Positions 41,375 to 49,527 of a stretch of 64,000 nt of DNA are shown piece by piece. This DNA comes from Actinorhabdospora filicis (lineage in GTDB: Bacteria; Actinomycetota; Actinomycetes; Mycobacteriales; Micromonosporaceae). Numbering within the stretch: the stretch's first letter is position 1; every line of letters starts with the position of its first letter. The translations under genes were made by a program, and so were the position numbers. The stretch covers positions 372,001 to 436,000 of the forward strand of contig NZ_BSTX01000001.1 in NCBI RefSeq assembly GCF_030269765.1, given 5' to 3'. The notes under the pieces were generated by a model. That model was not told where the DNA came from. It saw only the letters and a program-made list of their open reading frames with translations, and ran no database searches.

Positions 41375-42403
41375 TCAGCCTCCGAAGTCGACCTTGATGG
41401 TCTTCTCCTTGGCGTCCTTGGTGACCGAGGCCTTGGAGCTCTTGCCGCCTTCGTTGACCTTGAGGTCCCCGCTGGGCCGGAACACGATCTCGATGCTCTC
41501 GGCGTCGGGCGCGACCTCGAACACGGCGGTGTAGGTCACGGCCTGTCCGCTCTTGGTGCCGGTTTCGCTCTTGGCGGGTTTGAGGGTGTCGCCGGCCTTG
41601 AGCTGGATGGAGGCGGCGGGGTCGAGGTTCCATTCGACGTCGAACTTGTCGCCCTTCCAGAGGAACTGGGAGGTGAAGTCGACCTGGACCCACAGTTTGC
41701 CGTCGGGGGCCCAGTCGTGGCCGGGGAGCCAGGCGGACTTGGTGACTTCGAAGCGCGCGTAGTAGGGGATCGTGATGATCCAGTTGCCGCTGCGCATCTC
41801 GACTTCGGCGTCGTAGTCGTCGGCGTTGCCGAAGCCGGTGGCGCCGGCCTTCAGGAGGGCGTCGTTGAAGTCCTTGCGGGACCCGTCGCGCAGGTTGACG
41901 CTGAAGGGGCGCCCGGCGTCGGTGATGACGAGTTCGGCGGGCTGGTCCTTCTGCACGAGCGCGACGACGAGGTCGCCGGGTCCGGGGACCTGGCCGAGGG
42001 CGACTTCTTTGCCGCCGGTGACGATCTTGGCCTCGGGGTCCTCGTCGGAGAGGGCCGGGTCGACTTTGAAGTCGGGGGAGATCGTGAAGGCGAGGACCTC
42101 GTAGCCCGGGGGCGGGCTGAGCGGCTTGTCCAGGCCGAGTTCCTTGGCCTTGGCCGCGGTGATCTCCGGGAAGAACTGCGCGGAGGCGACGGCGAGCGCG
42201 AAGTGCGGCCCGACGAGGGAGGTCTGCGCGGCGTCGAAGGTCTTCTCCAGCGTCACCGATCCGGCCGGGACGACCTCGGTGGCCCCGATGGGGGACGCGA
42301 GCGTCGGCGGCGTCGAGGAGCAGGCGCTCAGCGCGAGTGCGGCGGCGGCCAGTGTGGCGGCCGCGCTCAGTCGGAGAGAGGTTTTTCGTGTCGTCGGGGG
42401 CAC
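41375..42403 (-). CDS. Uncharacterised secreted lipoprotein
   Basis: From the GTG at 42403 this is a 342-aa protein with a lipoprotein signal (Arg-containing start, hydrophobic core, lipobox LSAC near residue 27). The mature part is rich in beta strands and contains YEVLAFTISPDFKVDPALSDEDPEAKIVTGG, IPYYARFEVTKSAWLPGHDWAPDGKLWVQVDF and a C-terminal Lys-rich strand region. No enzyme motif is visible and I do not recognise the family. The start is uncertain because no clear ribosome site precedes it. It is followed by a strong terminator and is divergent from the HExxH protein gene. Confidence 0.78.
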   Translation of the reverse strand: MPPTTRKTSLRLSAAATLAAAALALSACSSTPPTLASPIGATEVVPAGSVTLEKTFDAAQTSLVGPHFALAVASAQFFPEITAAKAKELGLDKPLSPPPGYEVLAFTISPDFKVDPALSDEDPEAKIVTGGKEVALGQVPGPGDLVVALVQKDQPAELVITDAGRPFSVNLRDGSRKDFNDALLKAGATGFGNADDYDAEVEMRSGNWIITIPYYARFEVTKSAWLPGHDWAPDGKLWVQVDFTSQFLWKGDKFDVEWNLDPAASIQLKAGDTLKPAKSETGTKSGQAVTYTAVFEVAPDAESIEIVFRPSGDLKVNEGGKSSKASVTKDAKEKTIKVDFGG

Positions 42404-42569
42404 GGGCGAAAGAGTACCGGCTGGGCAGGTGGCCTGCGAGGTCAGCGTGGCGGGGGGCACGCGCCGCGATGGAGCCGCCACTTTGGGTCGCGGTTCGTTC
42501 GTGAAGGGCGTCACGGGATCGACGGTAGGCCACGCCTGCCACCCGGTATGCCAAATATGACGTGTGATA

Positions 42570-42599
42570 TTGCATTCACCTGCCGGTTGAACCGATACT
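42570..42599 (+). promoter_or_regulatory. Promoter of secreted HExxH protein gene
   Basis: TTGCAT (42570-42575) and GATACT (42594-42599) are 18 bases apart in an AT-rich island, about 50 bases upstream of the ATG at 42650. The boxes are close to the housekeeping sigma consensus. Confidence 0.5.
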
Positions 42600-42649
42600 G
42601 GCCTCCCCATCACCGTTCGGCGGCTCCCGACCGCCGGAGAGGACGAGTC

Positions 42650-44245
42650 ATGTTCCACCGGACGTTCCCGCGCGGGGCGCTGATCGCCGCCGTCGCGTTA
42701 GCCCTCGTCGCCGTCCCCCTGGCCGTGCCCGCCGCAGCCGCGCCCGCCTGCGACACCGTCGTGGCCGGTGAGAAGACACCCGGCTGCGTCACCGCCGCCA
42801 CGAGCTTCGACCGCCTGCCCGCCCTGGGCGAGCGGGCGACGCTGCGCGTCCGGCTCGGCTCCCAGGTCGAGGTCGCCTCGGCCCGGCTGACGCTGCGCCT
42901 GACTGAGGGCCTGCGCCTGACCGGCACCGCGCCGGCCCGCGCCGGGCTCACCACCGTGTCCACCCGTTCCCTGACGCTCACCCCGCGAGGGCGCGAGCTG
43001 AGCTTCACCGTCGAGGCCCTCGCCACCGGACCGGCCCGGGTCGAGGCCGAGCTCACCGACGCCGCGAGCCCCTCCCCCGCACGCACCGCCTACGCGTCCA
43101 CCGTCCTCACCGTCGGGGATCGGCCCGGCACCTCCCGCGAGGGTGCGGACGGCACGGACTCGGCCGCGGTGCCCGTCGGCGAGGCGCCACCCGCGCCATC
43201 GGCCGGGGCCGCCGCCGGGCAGATCTGCGCCACCGGCGCCTTCACCTACGCCGACGCGGGCGGCGCGTGGCGGCCCGGCCGCAATGTGCCCGTCGCGGTG
43301 CTCGGCCGGACGACGTCCACCGCCGCGGCGCGCACCTACGCCACCGGCCTGACGAACACGACCGACGGCGGGTACCGCGTCTGCTTCACGCCCACCGTCA
43401 CGACCATGGCCTCGGTGTGGGTGGTCTTCACCTCCCAGGCGAGCGTGTGGCGCGTGGTCGCGCGCAACGGGAGCACCCCCTACACCGTCACCACCGCCGC
43501 GCGGAGCAACGTGCCGTCCGGCACCGACGCCGCCTTCGGCAGCACCGCCCCCAGCGCGCTGCACATGCGCGGCTGGCACGCCTTCGACACCCTGAACAAG
43601 CTGTGGTGGTGGCGCAGTTCGGGCACCGGCTGCTGGACGGCGCGCGAGACGGCGAACTGCTCCAGCGTCACCGTCCGCTGGTACCCCGGCAGCACCGACG
43701 GCACCTACTACAACGTGGGCTCCAGCGGCGCGAACAGCTGGATCGCGCTGACCGAGGAGGACCCCGACTCCGAGCACCTCGTCCTGCACGAGTCCGGGCA
43801 CGCCTTCCAGCACATGCTCTACGGGTTCTGGTGGCCCGCCTCGGACTGCCCGAGCCCGCACTACATCCACAAGCGCAGTGGCAACATGTGCGCCTGGACC
43901 GAGGGCTTCGCCAACGCGGCGATGGGCCACGCCCTCCACGACTACCGCTTCGTGTGGCCGGGCGGCGCGCAGATCAGCCTGATGAACACCGCCTGGAACG
44001 ACCCGGCCAGGCCGGTCGGCGCGACCAACTGGGAGAACGGCGAGACTGTCGAGGGCCGCGTGGCCGGCGCCCTCATCGACCTGTGGGACCGGATCGACGG
44101 CGGCCAGGCACCCACCCTGGACAACATGCGCCGCTACGTCTCCTCGTCGCTGCGGGAGTGGTTCACCACCGACCGGCCGCGCACCGGCCTGCCCACCGGC
44201 GCCGACGCGAAGGGCGTGCTCTACGAGCACACGATCGCGATGTAG
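42650..44245 (+). CDS. Secreted HExxH putative metallopeptidase
   Basis: From the ATG at 42650 this is a 531-aa protein with a Sec signal peptide (TFPRGALIAAVALALVAVPLAVPAAAAPA). Residues about 30-170 form a beta-sandwich-like, Thr/Arg-rich domain. A second part (190-270) has GYRVCFTPTVTTMASVWVVFTSQ, like a carboxypeptidase-regulatory fold. The C-terminal domain holds the zinc motif HESGHAFQH (His380, Glu381, His384) and, 33 residues later, WTEGFANA with Glu418 as a possible third ligand, flanked by Cys residues that may pair. I do not recognise a named peptidase family. Confidence 0.8.
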   Translation: MFHRTFPRGALIAAVALALVAVPLAVPAAAAPACDTVVAGEKTPGCVTAATSFDRLPALGERATLRVRLGSQVEVASARLTLRLTEGLRLTGTAPARAGLTTVSTRSLTLTPRGRELSFTVEALATGPARVEAELTDAASPSPARTAYASTVLTVGDRPGTSREGADGTDSAAVPVGEAPPAPSAGAAAGQICATGAFTYADAGGAWRPGRNVPVAVLGRTTSTAAARTYATGLTNTTDGGYRVCFTPTVTTMASVWVVFTSQASVWRVVARNGSTPYTVTTAARSNVPSGTDAAFGSTAPSALHMRGWHAFDTLNKLWWWRSSGTGCWTARETANCSSVTVRWYPGSTDGTYYNVGSSGANSWIALTEEDPDSEHLVLHESGHAFQHMLYGFWWPASDCPSPHYIHKRSGNMCAWTEGFANAAMGHALHDYRFVWPGGAQISLMNTAWNDPARPVGATNWENGETVEGRVAGALIDLWDRIDGGQAPTLDNMRRYVSSSLREWFTTDRPRTGLPTGADAKGVLYEHTIAM

Positions 44246-44608
44246 CCGCAGACCCGCCCGGGGCCCGCACACGGCCCCGGGCGCGCCGCCGTCCGGACGG
44301 CGCCTCCTCCTCCCCGGACGGCCGAAGGCCGCGCGGTCCCGCCAGGGCCGCGCGGCCTCAGCACGCCCGGGGCGGGACCGCACTCGCACCGGCTCACTCG
44401 CCGCCGCTCCCCCGGCCCCACCCTCGAACGGAGCCCTCCCACGCGCGGGCGGGCGGAGCGGGACCGGCCATCGGCCCGTCCCCGGACGGTCACGGTGAGC
44501 CTCCCTTCACCCCTGAGCCCAAGGCGAGCCCCCGCCCGGCGATCGCTAAGCGAACTTTCCTGCGAAACATGGCGAAAAAGAGGCGGAAAACTTCTGGCAC
44601 TCCGTGCC
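44246..44608. other. Intergenic region with three successive hairpins
   Basis: Most of the 464-bp gap between the HExxH gene and ccr. Three perfect inverted repeats follow one another: GCCCGGGGCC/GGCCCCGGGC (44256-44282), CGCCGTCCGGACGGCG (44287-44302) and GGCCGCGCGG/CCGCGCGGCC (44327-44357). The first is the likely terminator of the HExxH gene. The remainder to 44608 shows no gene-like frame. Confidence 0.6.
44256..44282 (+). terminator. Terminator after HExxH gene
   Basis: A 10-bp perfect stem with a 7-base loop begins 11 bases after the stop codon. There is no T-run. Confidence 0.65.
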
Positions 44609-44653
44609 TTGCCGACGGCATCCCATGCCATTATGGTGTTACTCACGAGTAAC
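44609..44653 (+). promoter_or_regulatory. Promoter and TetR-like operator of the ethylmalonyl-CoA operon
   Basis: TTGCCG (44609-44614) and TATGGT (44632-44637) are 17 bases apart and form a good promoter. Directly after the -10 box lies the perfect inverted repeat GTTACTC-AC-GAGTAAC (44638-44653), which covers the expected transcription start near 44644. Such a position is typical of repression by a TetR-type dimer. The ccr GTG follows 56 bases downstream. Confidence 0.7.
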
Positions 44654-44709
44654 GAGCTGTGCCCCACGTCACACCTGGACGGAAGGGGCACCGGGCATCG
44701 GAGGTCATC

Positions 44710-46062
44710 GTGAAGGACATCCTCGACGCGATCAGCGCGCCGGACGCCACCCCCGCCGACTACGCCGCCATCCCGCTCCCGGAGTCCTACCGGGCGGTGA
44801 CGCTCCACGCCGACGAGACCGGCATGTTCGAAGGCCTCGCCTCGGCCGACAAGGACCCCCGCCGCTCGATGCACGTCGACGAGGTCGCGCCCCCCGAGCT
44901 CGGCCCCGGCGAGGCCGTCATCGCGGTCATGGCCGCCGCGATCAACTACAACACCGTGTGGTCGGCCATCTTCGAGCCGCTGCCCACCTTCGCGTTCCTC
45001 AAGCGCTACGGCCGCGTCTCCCCCCTCGCCGCCCGCCACGACCTGCCCTACCACCAGATCGGCTCCGACCTGGCCGGCGTCGTCCTGCGCGTCGGGCCGG
45101 GGGTGAACATGTGGAAGCCCGGCGACCGGGTCGTGGCGCACTGCCTGTCGGTGGAGCTGGAGAGCGCCGAGGGCCACGGCGACACCATGCTCGACCCCGA
45201 GCAGCGCATCTGGGGCTTCGAGACCAACTTCGGCGGCCTGGCGGAACTGGCGCTGGTCAAGACCAACCAGCTCATGCCCAAGCCCGAGCACCTCACCTGG
45301 GAGGAGGCCGCCTGCCCGGGCCTGGTCAACTCCACCGCCTACCGGCAGCTCGTCTCCACCAACGGCGCGGCCATGAAGCAGGGCGACAACGTGCTCATCT
45401 GGGGCGCCAGCGGCGGCCTGGGCTCCTACGCCGTCCAGTACGCCCTCGCCGGCGGCGCCACCCCGGTGTGCGTGGTCTCCTCCCCCGCCAAGGCCGAGCT
45501 GTGCCGCGCGATGGGCGCCGAGGCCATCATCGACCGCTCCGCCGAGGACTACCGCTTCTGGACCGACACGGGCGAGCAGGACCCCAAGGAGTGGAAGCGG
45601 CTCGGCTCGCGCATCCGCGAGCTGACCGGCGGCGAGGACGTCGACATCGTCTTCGAGCACCCCGGGCGCGAGACCTTCGGCGCGTCGGTGTTCGTCGCCA
45701 AGCGCGGCGGGACGGTGGTGACCTGCGCGTCCACCACCGGCTTCACCCACGAGTACGACAACCGGTACCTGTGGATGAACCTCAAGCGCATCATCGGCTC
45801 GCACTTCGCCAACTACAAGGAGGCCTGGGCGGCCAACCGGCTCATCGCCAAGGGCCGCATCCACCCGACCCTGTCGCGCTCCTACCGGCTGGAGCACGCC
45901 GGGCAGGCCGCCCACGACGTGCACAAGAACCTGCACCAGGGCAAGGTCGGCGTCCTGTGCCTGGCCCCCGCCGAGGGCCTGGGCGTCACCGACCACGAGA
46001 CGCGCCTGCGCTTCGAGAAGGCCATCAACCGCTTCCGCGCGCCCGCCGGGGTCCTCGGATGA
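44710..46062 (+). CDS. ccr: Crotonyl-CoA carboxylase/reductase
   Basis: From the GTG at 44710, after GGAGG, this is a 450-aa enzyme. It reduces crotonyl-CoA with NADPH while fixing CO2 to give (2S)-ethylmalonyl-CoA. It is a zinc-less MDR-family protein: GroES-like N-terminal part (AINYNTVWSAIFEPLPTFAFLKRYGR, HQIGSDLAGVVLRVG), nucleotide-binding VLIWGASGGLGSYAVQYA, and the Ccr-type segments GFETNFGGLAELALVK and IVFEHPGRETFGASVFVAKRGG. Asn and His residues for CO2 binding are expected in these regions. It is the first gene of a five-gene overlapping operon. Confidence 0.96.
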   Translation: MKDILDAISAPDATPADYAAIPLPESYRAVTLHADETGMFEGLASADKDPRRSMHVDEVAPPELGPGEAVIAVMAAAINYNTVWSAIFEPLPTFAFLKRYGRVSPLAARHDLPYHQIGSDLAGVVLRVGPGVNMWKPGDRVVAHCLSVELESAEGHGDTMLDPEQRIWGFETNFGGLAELALVKTNQLMPKPEHLTWEEAACPGLVNSTAYRQLVSTNGAAMKQGDNVLIWGASGGLGSYAVQYALAGGATPVCVVSSPAKAELCRAMGAEAIIDRSAEDYRFWTDTGEQDPKEWKRLGSRIRELTGGEDVDIVFEHPGRETFGASVFVAKRGGTVVTCASTTGFTHEYDNRYLWMNLKRIIGSHFANYKEAWAANRLIAKGRIHPTLSRSYRLEHAGQAAHDVHKNLHQGKVGVLCLAPAEGLGVTDHETRLRFEKAINRFRAPAGVLG

Positions 46063-48080
46063 CCTCCGGGGGCACCGCCCGCGACTCCCCGTGGCTGATG
46101 CGGACCTACGCCGGGCACAGCTCGGCGCGCGCGTCCAACGAGCTGTACCGCCGCAACCTCGCCAAGGGCCAGACGGGCCTGTCGGTGGCCTTCGACCTGC
46201 CCACCCAGACCGGCTACGACGCCGACCATCCCCTCGCGCGCGGCGAGGTCGGGCGCGTCGGCGTGCCCGTGGCGCACCTGGGCGACATGCGCGAGCTGTT
46301 CGAGGGCATCCCCCTGGACGCGGCGAACACGTCGATGACGATCAACGCCACGGCGATGTGGCTGCTGGCGCTCTACCAGGTCCTGGCCGAGGAGCGCGGC
46401 GCCGACGTGGCCGCGCTGGCCGGGACCGTCCAGAACGACATCGTCAAGGAGTACCTCTCGCGCGGCACGCACGTGTTCCCGCCCGGCCCGTCGCTGCGGC
46501 TCACCTGCGACCTGATCGCGCACACCGTGGCGGTCATGCCGCGCTGGAACCCGATCAACGTGTGCTCCTACCACCTCCAGGAGGCCGGGGCCACGCCCGT
46601 CCAGGAGATCGCCTTCGCGCTCGGCACGGCCGTGGCGGTGCTGGACGCCGTCCGCGAGCGCGTCTCCCCCGCCGACTTCCCGCGCGTGGTGGGCCGGGTG
46701 TCGTTCTTCGTGAACGCGGGGGTGCGCTTCGTGGAGGAGCTGTGCAAGATGCGCGCCTTCGCGCGGCTGTGGGACGAACTGACCCGCGAGCGCTACGGCG
46801 TCGCCGAGCCGCGGCACCGGCGGTTCCGCTACGGCGTGCAGGTCAACTCGCTGGGGCTGACCGAGGCGCAGCCGGAGAACAACCTGCCCCGGATCGTGCT
46901 GGAGATGCTCGGGGTGACGCTGTCGCGCGACGCGCGGGCGCGGGCGGTGCAGCTGCCCGCCTGGAACGAGGCCCTGGGCCTGCCGCGCCCCTGGGACCAG
47001 CAGTGGTCCCTGCGCGCGCAGCAGATCCTCGCCTACGAGAGCGACCTTTTGGAGTACGGCGACCTGTTCACCGGGTCCACGGTCGTGGAGGCCAAGGTCG
47101 ATGAGCTGGCCGCGGAGGCGCGCGCCGAGCTGGACCGGATCCTGGAGCTGGGCGGCGTCATCGCCGCGCTGGAGTCGGGGCTGCTGAAGGCGGAACTGGT
47201 GGCGTCCCACGCGCGGCGGCGCGCGCGCATCGAGTCCGGTGAGGACAAGGTCGTCGGCGTCAACTGCTTCGAGACCACCGAGGACGGTCCCCTCACCCGC
47301 GACCTCGACGGCGCGGTGCACCGGATGGACCCCGCCGCCGAGGCCGGGGCGGTGGCGCGGCTGCGCGCGTGGCGGGCGGGCCGCGACGCGCACGACGTCC
47401 GCACCGCCCTGGCGCGCCTGTCGGCCGACGCGCGCACGCCCGGCGCGAGCCTCATGCCCGCGTCGCTGGCCTGCGCCCGGGCCGGCGTCACCACCGGCGA
47501 GTGGGCGCGGGCGCTGCGGGAGGTCTTCGGCGAGTACCGCGCGCCCACGGGCGTGGCGGGCGCGCCGGTGAGGGGCGCGGCGGGCGGCGAGCTGGCGCGG
47601 GTCCGCGACCGCGTCAAGGCCACCGCCGCCGACCTGGGCGCGGGCGCGCTGCGGCTGCTGATCGGGAAGCCGGGCCTGGACGGCCACTCCAACGGCGCCG
47701 AGCAGATCGCCGTCCGCGCGCGCGACGCCGGTTTCGAAGTGATCTACCAGGGCATCCGGCTCACGCCCCGGCAGATCGCGGCGGCGGCGGTGGCCGAGGA
47801 CCCGCACTGCCTGGGCCTGTCGATACTCTCCGGCGCGCACACCGAACTGGTGCCGGAGATCCTGGACCTGCTGCGCCGGTCCGGCGCGGGCGAACTCCCC
47901 GTGGTCGTCGGTGGCATCATCCCCGCCGCCGACGCCGCGCGCCTGCGCCGGGCCGGTGTGGCGGCGGTGTACACGCCGAAGGACTTCGACCTGACCGCCA
48001 TCATCGACGGGATCGTCACGCAGATACGCCTCGCCAACGACCTGGCGAGCGAACCGAAGGGAACCGTGCCATGCCAGTAG
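46059..48080 (+). CDS. ecm: Ethylmalonyl-CoA mutase (B12-dependent)
   Basis: This 673-aa adenosylcobalamin enzyme converts ethylmalonyl-CoA into methylsuccinyl-CoA. The N-terminal (about 1-520) mutase barrel has MRTYAGHSSARASNELYRRNLAKGQTGLSVAFDLPTQTGYD, the TSMTINATAMWLLALY loop and HLQEAGATPVQEIAFAL. The C-terminal domain (about 530-665) has the cobalamin-binding motif KPGLDGHSNGAEQIA (DxHxxG) and a GG in VVVGGIIP. A single chain of this size fits Ecm (also called MeaA) better than the two-chain methylmalonyl-CoA mutase. Start overlaps ccr by ATGA. Confidence 0.93.
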   Translation: MTSGGTARDSPWLMRTYAGHSSARASNELYRRNLAKGQTGLSVAFDLPTQTGYDADHPLARGEVGRVGVPVAHLGDMRELFEGIPLDAANTSMTINATAMWLLALYQVLAEERGADVAALAGTVQNDIVKEYLSRGTHVFPPGPSLRLTCDLIAHTVAVMPRWNPINVCSYHLQEAGATPVQEIAFALGTAVAVLDAVRERVSPADFPRVVGRVSFFVNAGVRFVEELCKMRAFARLWDELTRERYGVAEPRHRRFRYGVQVNSLGLTEAQPENNLPRIVLEMLGVTLSRDARARAVQLPAWNEALGLPRPWDQQWSLRAQQILAYESDLLEYGDLFTGSTVVEAKVDELAAEARAELDRILELGGVIAALESGLLKAELVASHARRRARIESGEDKVVGVNCFETTEDGPLTRDLDGAVHRMDPAAEAGAVARLRAWRAGRDAHDVRTALARLSADARTPGASLMPASLACARAGVTTGEWARALREVFGEYRAPTGVAGAPVRGAAGGELARVRDRVKATAADLGAGALRLLIGKPGLDGHSNGAEQIAVRARDAGFEVIYQGIRLTPRQIAAAAVAEDPHCLGLSILSGAHTELVPEILDLLRRSGAGELPVVVGGIIPAADAARLRRAGVAAVYTPKDFDLTAIIDGIVTQIRLANDLASEPKGTVPCQ

Positions 48081-49033
48081 ACCGTCACCGGCCGCGCCGA
48101 TCGTGCCTGGCCGTGCCGGGGTCCAGCCAGCGGTTCCTGGAGAAGGCGCAGGGGCTGCCGGTGGACCAGGTGTTCCTGGACCTGGAGGACGCCTGCGCCC
48201 CCGCGGTGAAGGAGAGCGCGCGCCACCAGATCGTCAAGGCCATCACCACCGGCGACTGGAGCGGCAAGACCGTCGTCGTCCGCGTCAACGACCTGACCAC
48301 GCACTGGACCTACCGGGACGTGATCACCGTGGTGGAGGGCGCCGGGGACCGGCTGGACTGCGTGATGCTGCCCAAGGTCCAGGACGCCACCCAGGTGCGC
48401 TGGCTGGACCTGCTGCTCACGCAGATCGAGAAGACCGTCGGGCTGCCGGTGGGCCGCATCGGCATCGAGGCGCAGATCGAGAACGCCAAGGGCCTGGTCA
48501 ACGTCGACGAGATCGCCGGTTCCTCACCGCGGCTGGAGACGATCGTGTTCGGGCCGGCCGACTTCATGGCCTCCATCAACATGAAGTCCCTCGTGGTCGG
48601 CGAGCAGCCGCCGGGCTACCCCGCCGACGCTTACCACTACATCCTCATGCGCATCCTCATGGCGGCCCGCACCCACGACCTCCAGGCCATCGACGGCCCC
48701 TACCTCCAGATCCGGGACGTGGCGGGCTTCGAGGAAGTCGCACGCCGCTCGGCGGCCCTGGGCTTCGACGGGAAGTGGGTGCTGCACCCGGGGCAGGTGG
48801 ACGCGGCCAACGCGGTCTACTCGCCGTCCCAGGAAGACTACGACCACGCCGAGCTGATCCTGGACGCCTACGCGTGGGCGACCTCGGCGGCGGGCGGTTT
48901 CAAGGGCTCGGCGATGCTCGGTGACGAGATGATCGACGAGGCCAGCCGCAAGATGGCCCTGGTCATCGCGGGCAAGGGCCGCGCGGCGGGCCTGTCGCGG
49001 ACCACGTCCTTCACCGCGCCGGAGGAGTCATGA
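48071..49033 (+). CDS. mcl: HpcH/CitE-family lyase (malyl-CoA / methylmalyl-CoA lyase)
   Basis: This 320-aa TIM-barrel enzyme should cleave 2-methylmalyl-CoA into glyoxylate and propionyl-CoA and make or split malyl-CoA. Motifs are RRSCLAVPGSSQRFLEKA, VFLDLEDACAP (metal-binding Glu and Asp), MLPKVQDATQV, GIEAQIENAKGLVNVDEIA and FGPADFMASINM (second metal-binding Asp). It overlaps the ecm gene by 10 bp and the next gene by 4 bp. The role comes mainly from operon context, since CitE-like proteins vary in substrate. Confidence 0.9.
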   Translation: MPVDRHRPRRSCLAVPGSSQRFLEKAQGLPVDQVFLDLEDACAPAVKESARHQIVKAITTGDWSGKTVVVRVNDLTTHWTYRDVITVVEGAGDRLDCVMLPKVQDATQVRWLDLLLTQIEKTVGLPVGRIGIEAQIENAKGLVNVDEIAGSSPRLETIVFGPADFMASINMKSLVVGEQPPGYPADAYHYILMRILMAARTHDLQAIDGPYLQIRDVAGFEEVARRSAALGFDGKWVLHPGQVDAANAVYSPSQEDYDHAELILDAYAWATSAAGGFKGSAMLGDEMIDEASRKMALVIAGKGRAAGLSRTTSFTAPEES

Positions 49034-49527
49034 GGTTCGGGCGGGTCCTGGAGGAGTTCGCCGTCGGCGAGGTCTACAAGCACTGGCCGGGCAAGACCGT
49101 CACCGAGTACGACGACCACCTGTTCTGCCTGCTCACCATGAACCACCACCCGCTGCACCTGGACGCCCACTACGCCGGGGGCACCGAGTTCGGCCGCAAC
49201 GTCGTCGTCGGCAACTACGTCTACTCGCTGCTGCTGGGGATGTCGGTGCCGGACGTGTCGGGCAAGGCCATCGCGAACCTGGAAGTGGAGTCGCTGCGGC
49301 ACATCGCGCCGACCTTCCACGGCGACACCCTCTACGGCGAGACGGAGGTGCTGGCGGTGACGCCGTCGGCGAGCCGCCCCGACCGGGGCGTGGTGCACGT
49401 GGAGACGCGCGGGTACAAGCAGGACGGGACCGTGGTGTGCGTGTTCCGGCGCAAGGTCATGGTGCCGACGGCGGCGCATCCGGCCGCCGCCGAGCCCCGG
49501 CCCGTCCCGAAGGAGTTCCGGCGATGA
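49030..49527 (+). CDS. mch: MaoC-like hydratase (mesaconyl-CoA hydratase)
   Basis: This 165-aa hot-dog-fold protein has the family segments GRVLEEFAVGEVYKHWPGKTVTEYDDHLFCLLTMNHHPLHLDAHYAGGTEFGRNVVVGNYVYSLLLG, with the catalytic Asp/His dyad of MaoC-type hydratases around DDHLF...NHHPLHLD. In this operon it should hydrate mesaconyl-CoA to 2-methylmalyl-CoA. It is a single hot-dog domain, shorter than the alphaproteobacterial mesaconyl-CoA hydratase. Both ends overlap neighbours by 4 bp. Confidence 0.87.
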   Translation: MRFGRVLEEFAVGEVYKHWPGKTVTEYDDHLFCLLTMNHHPLHLDAHYAGGTEFGRNVVVGNYVYSLLLGMSVPDVSGKAIANLEVESLRHIAPTFHGDTLYGETEVLAVTPSASRPDRGVVHVETRGYKQDGTVVCVFRRKVMVPTAAHPAAAEPRPVPKEFRR

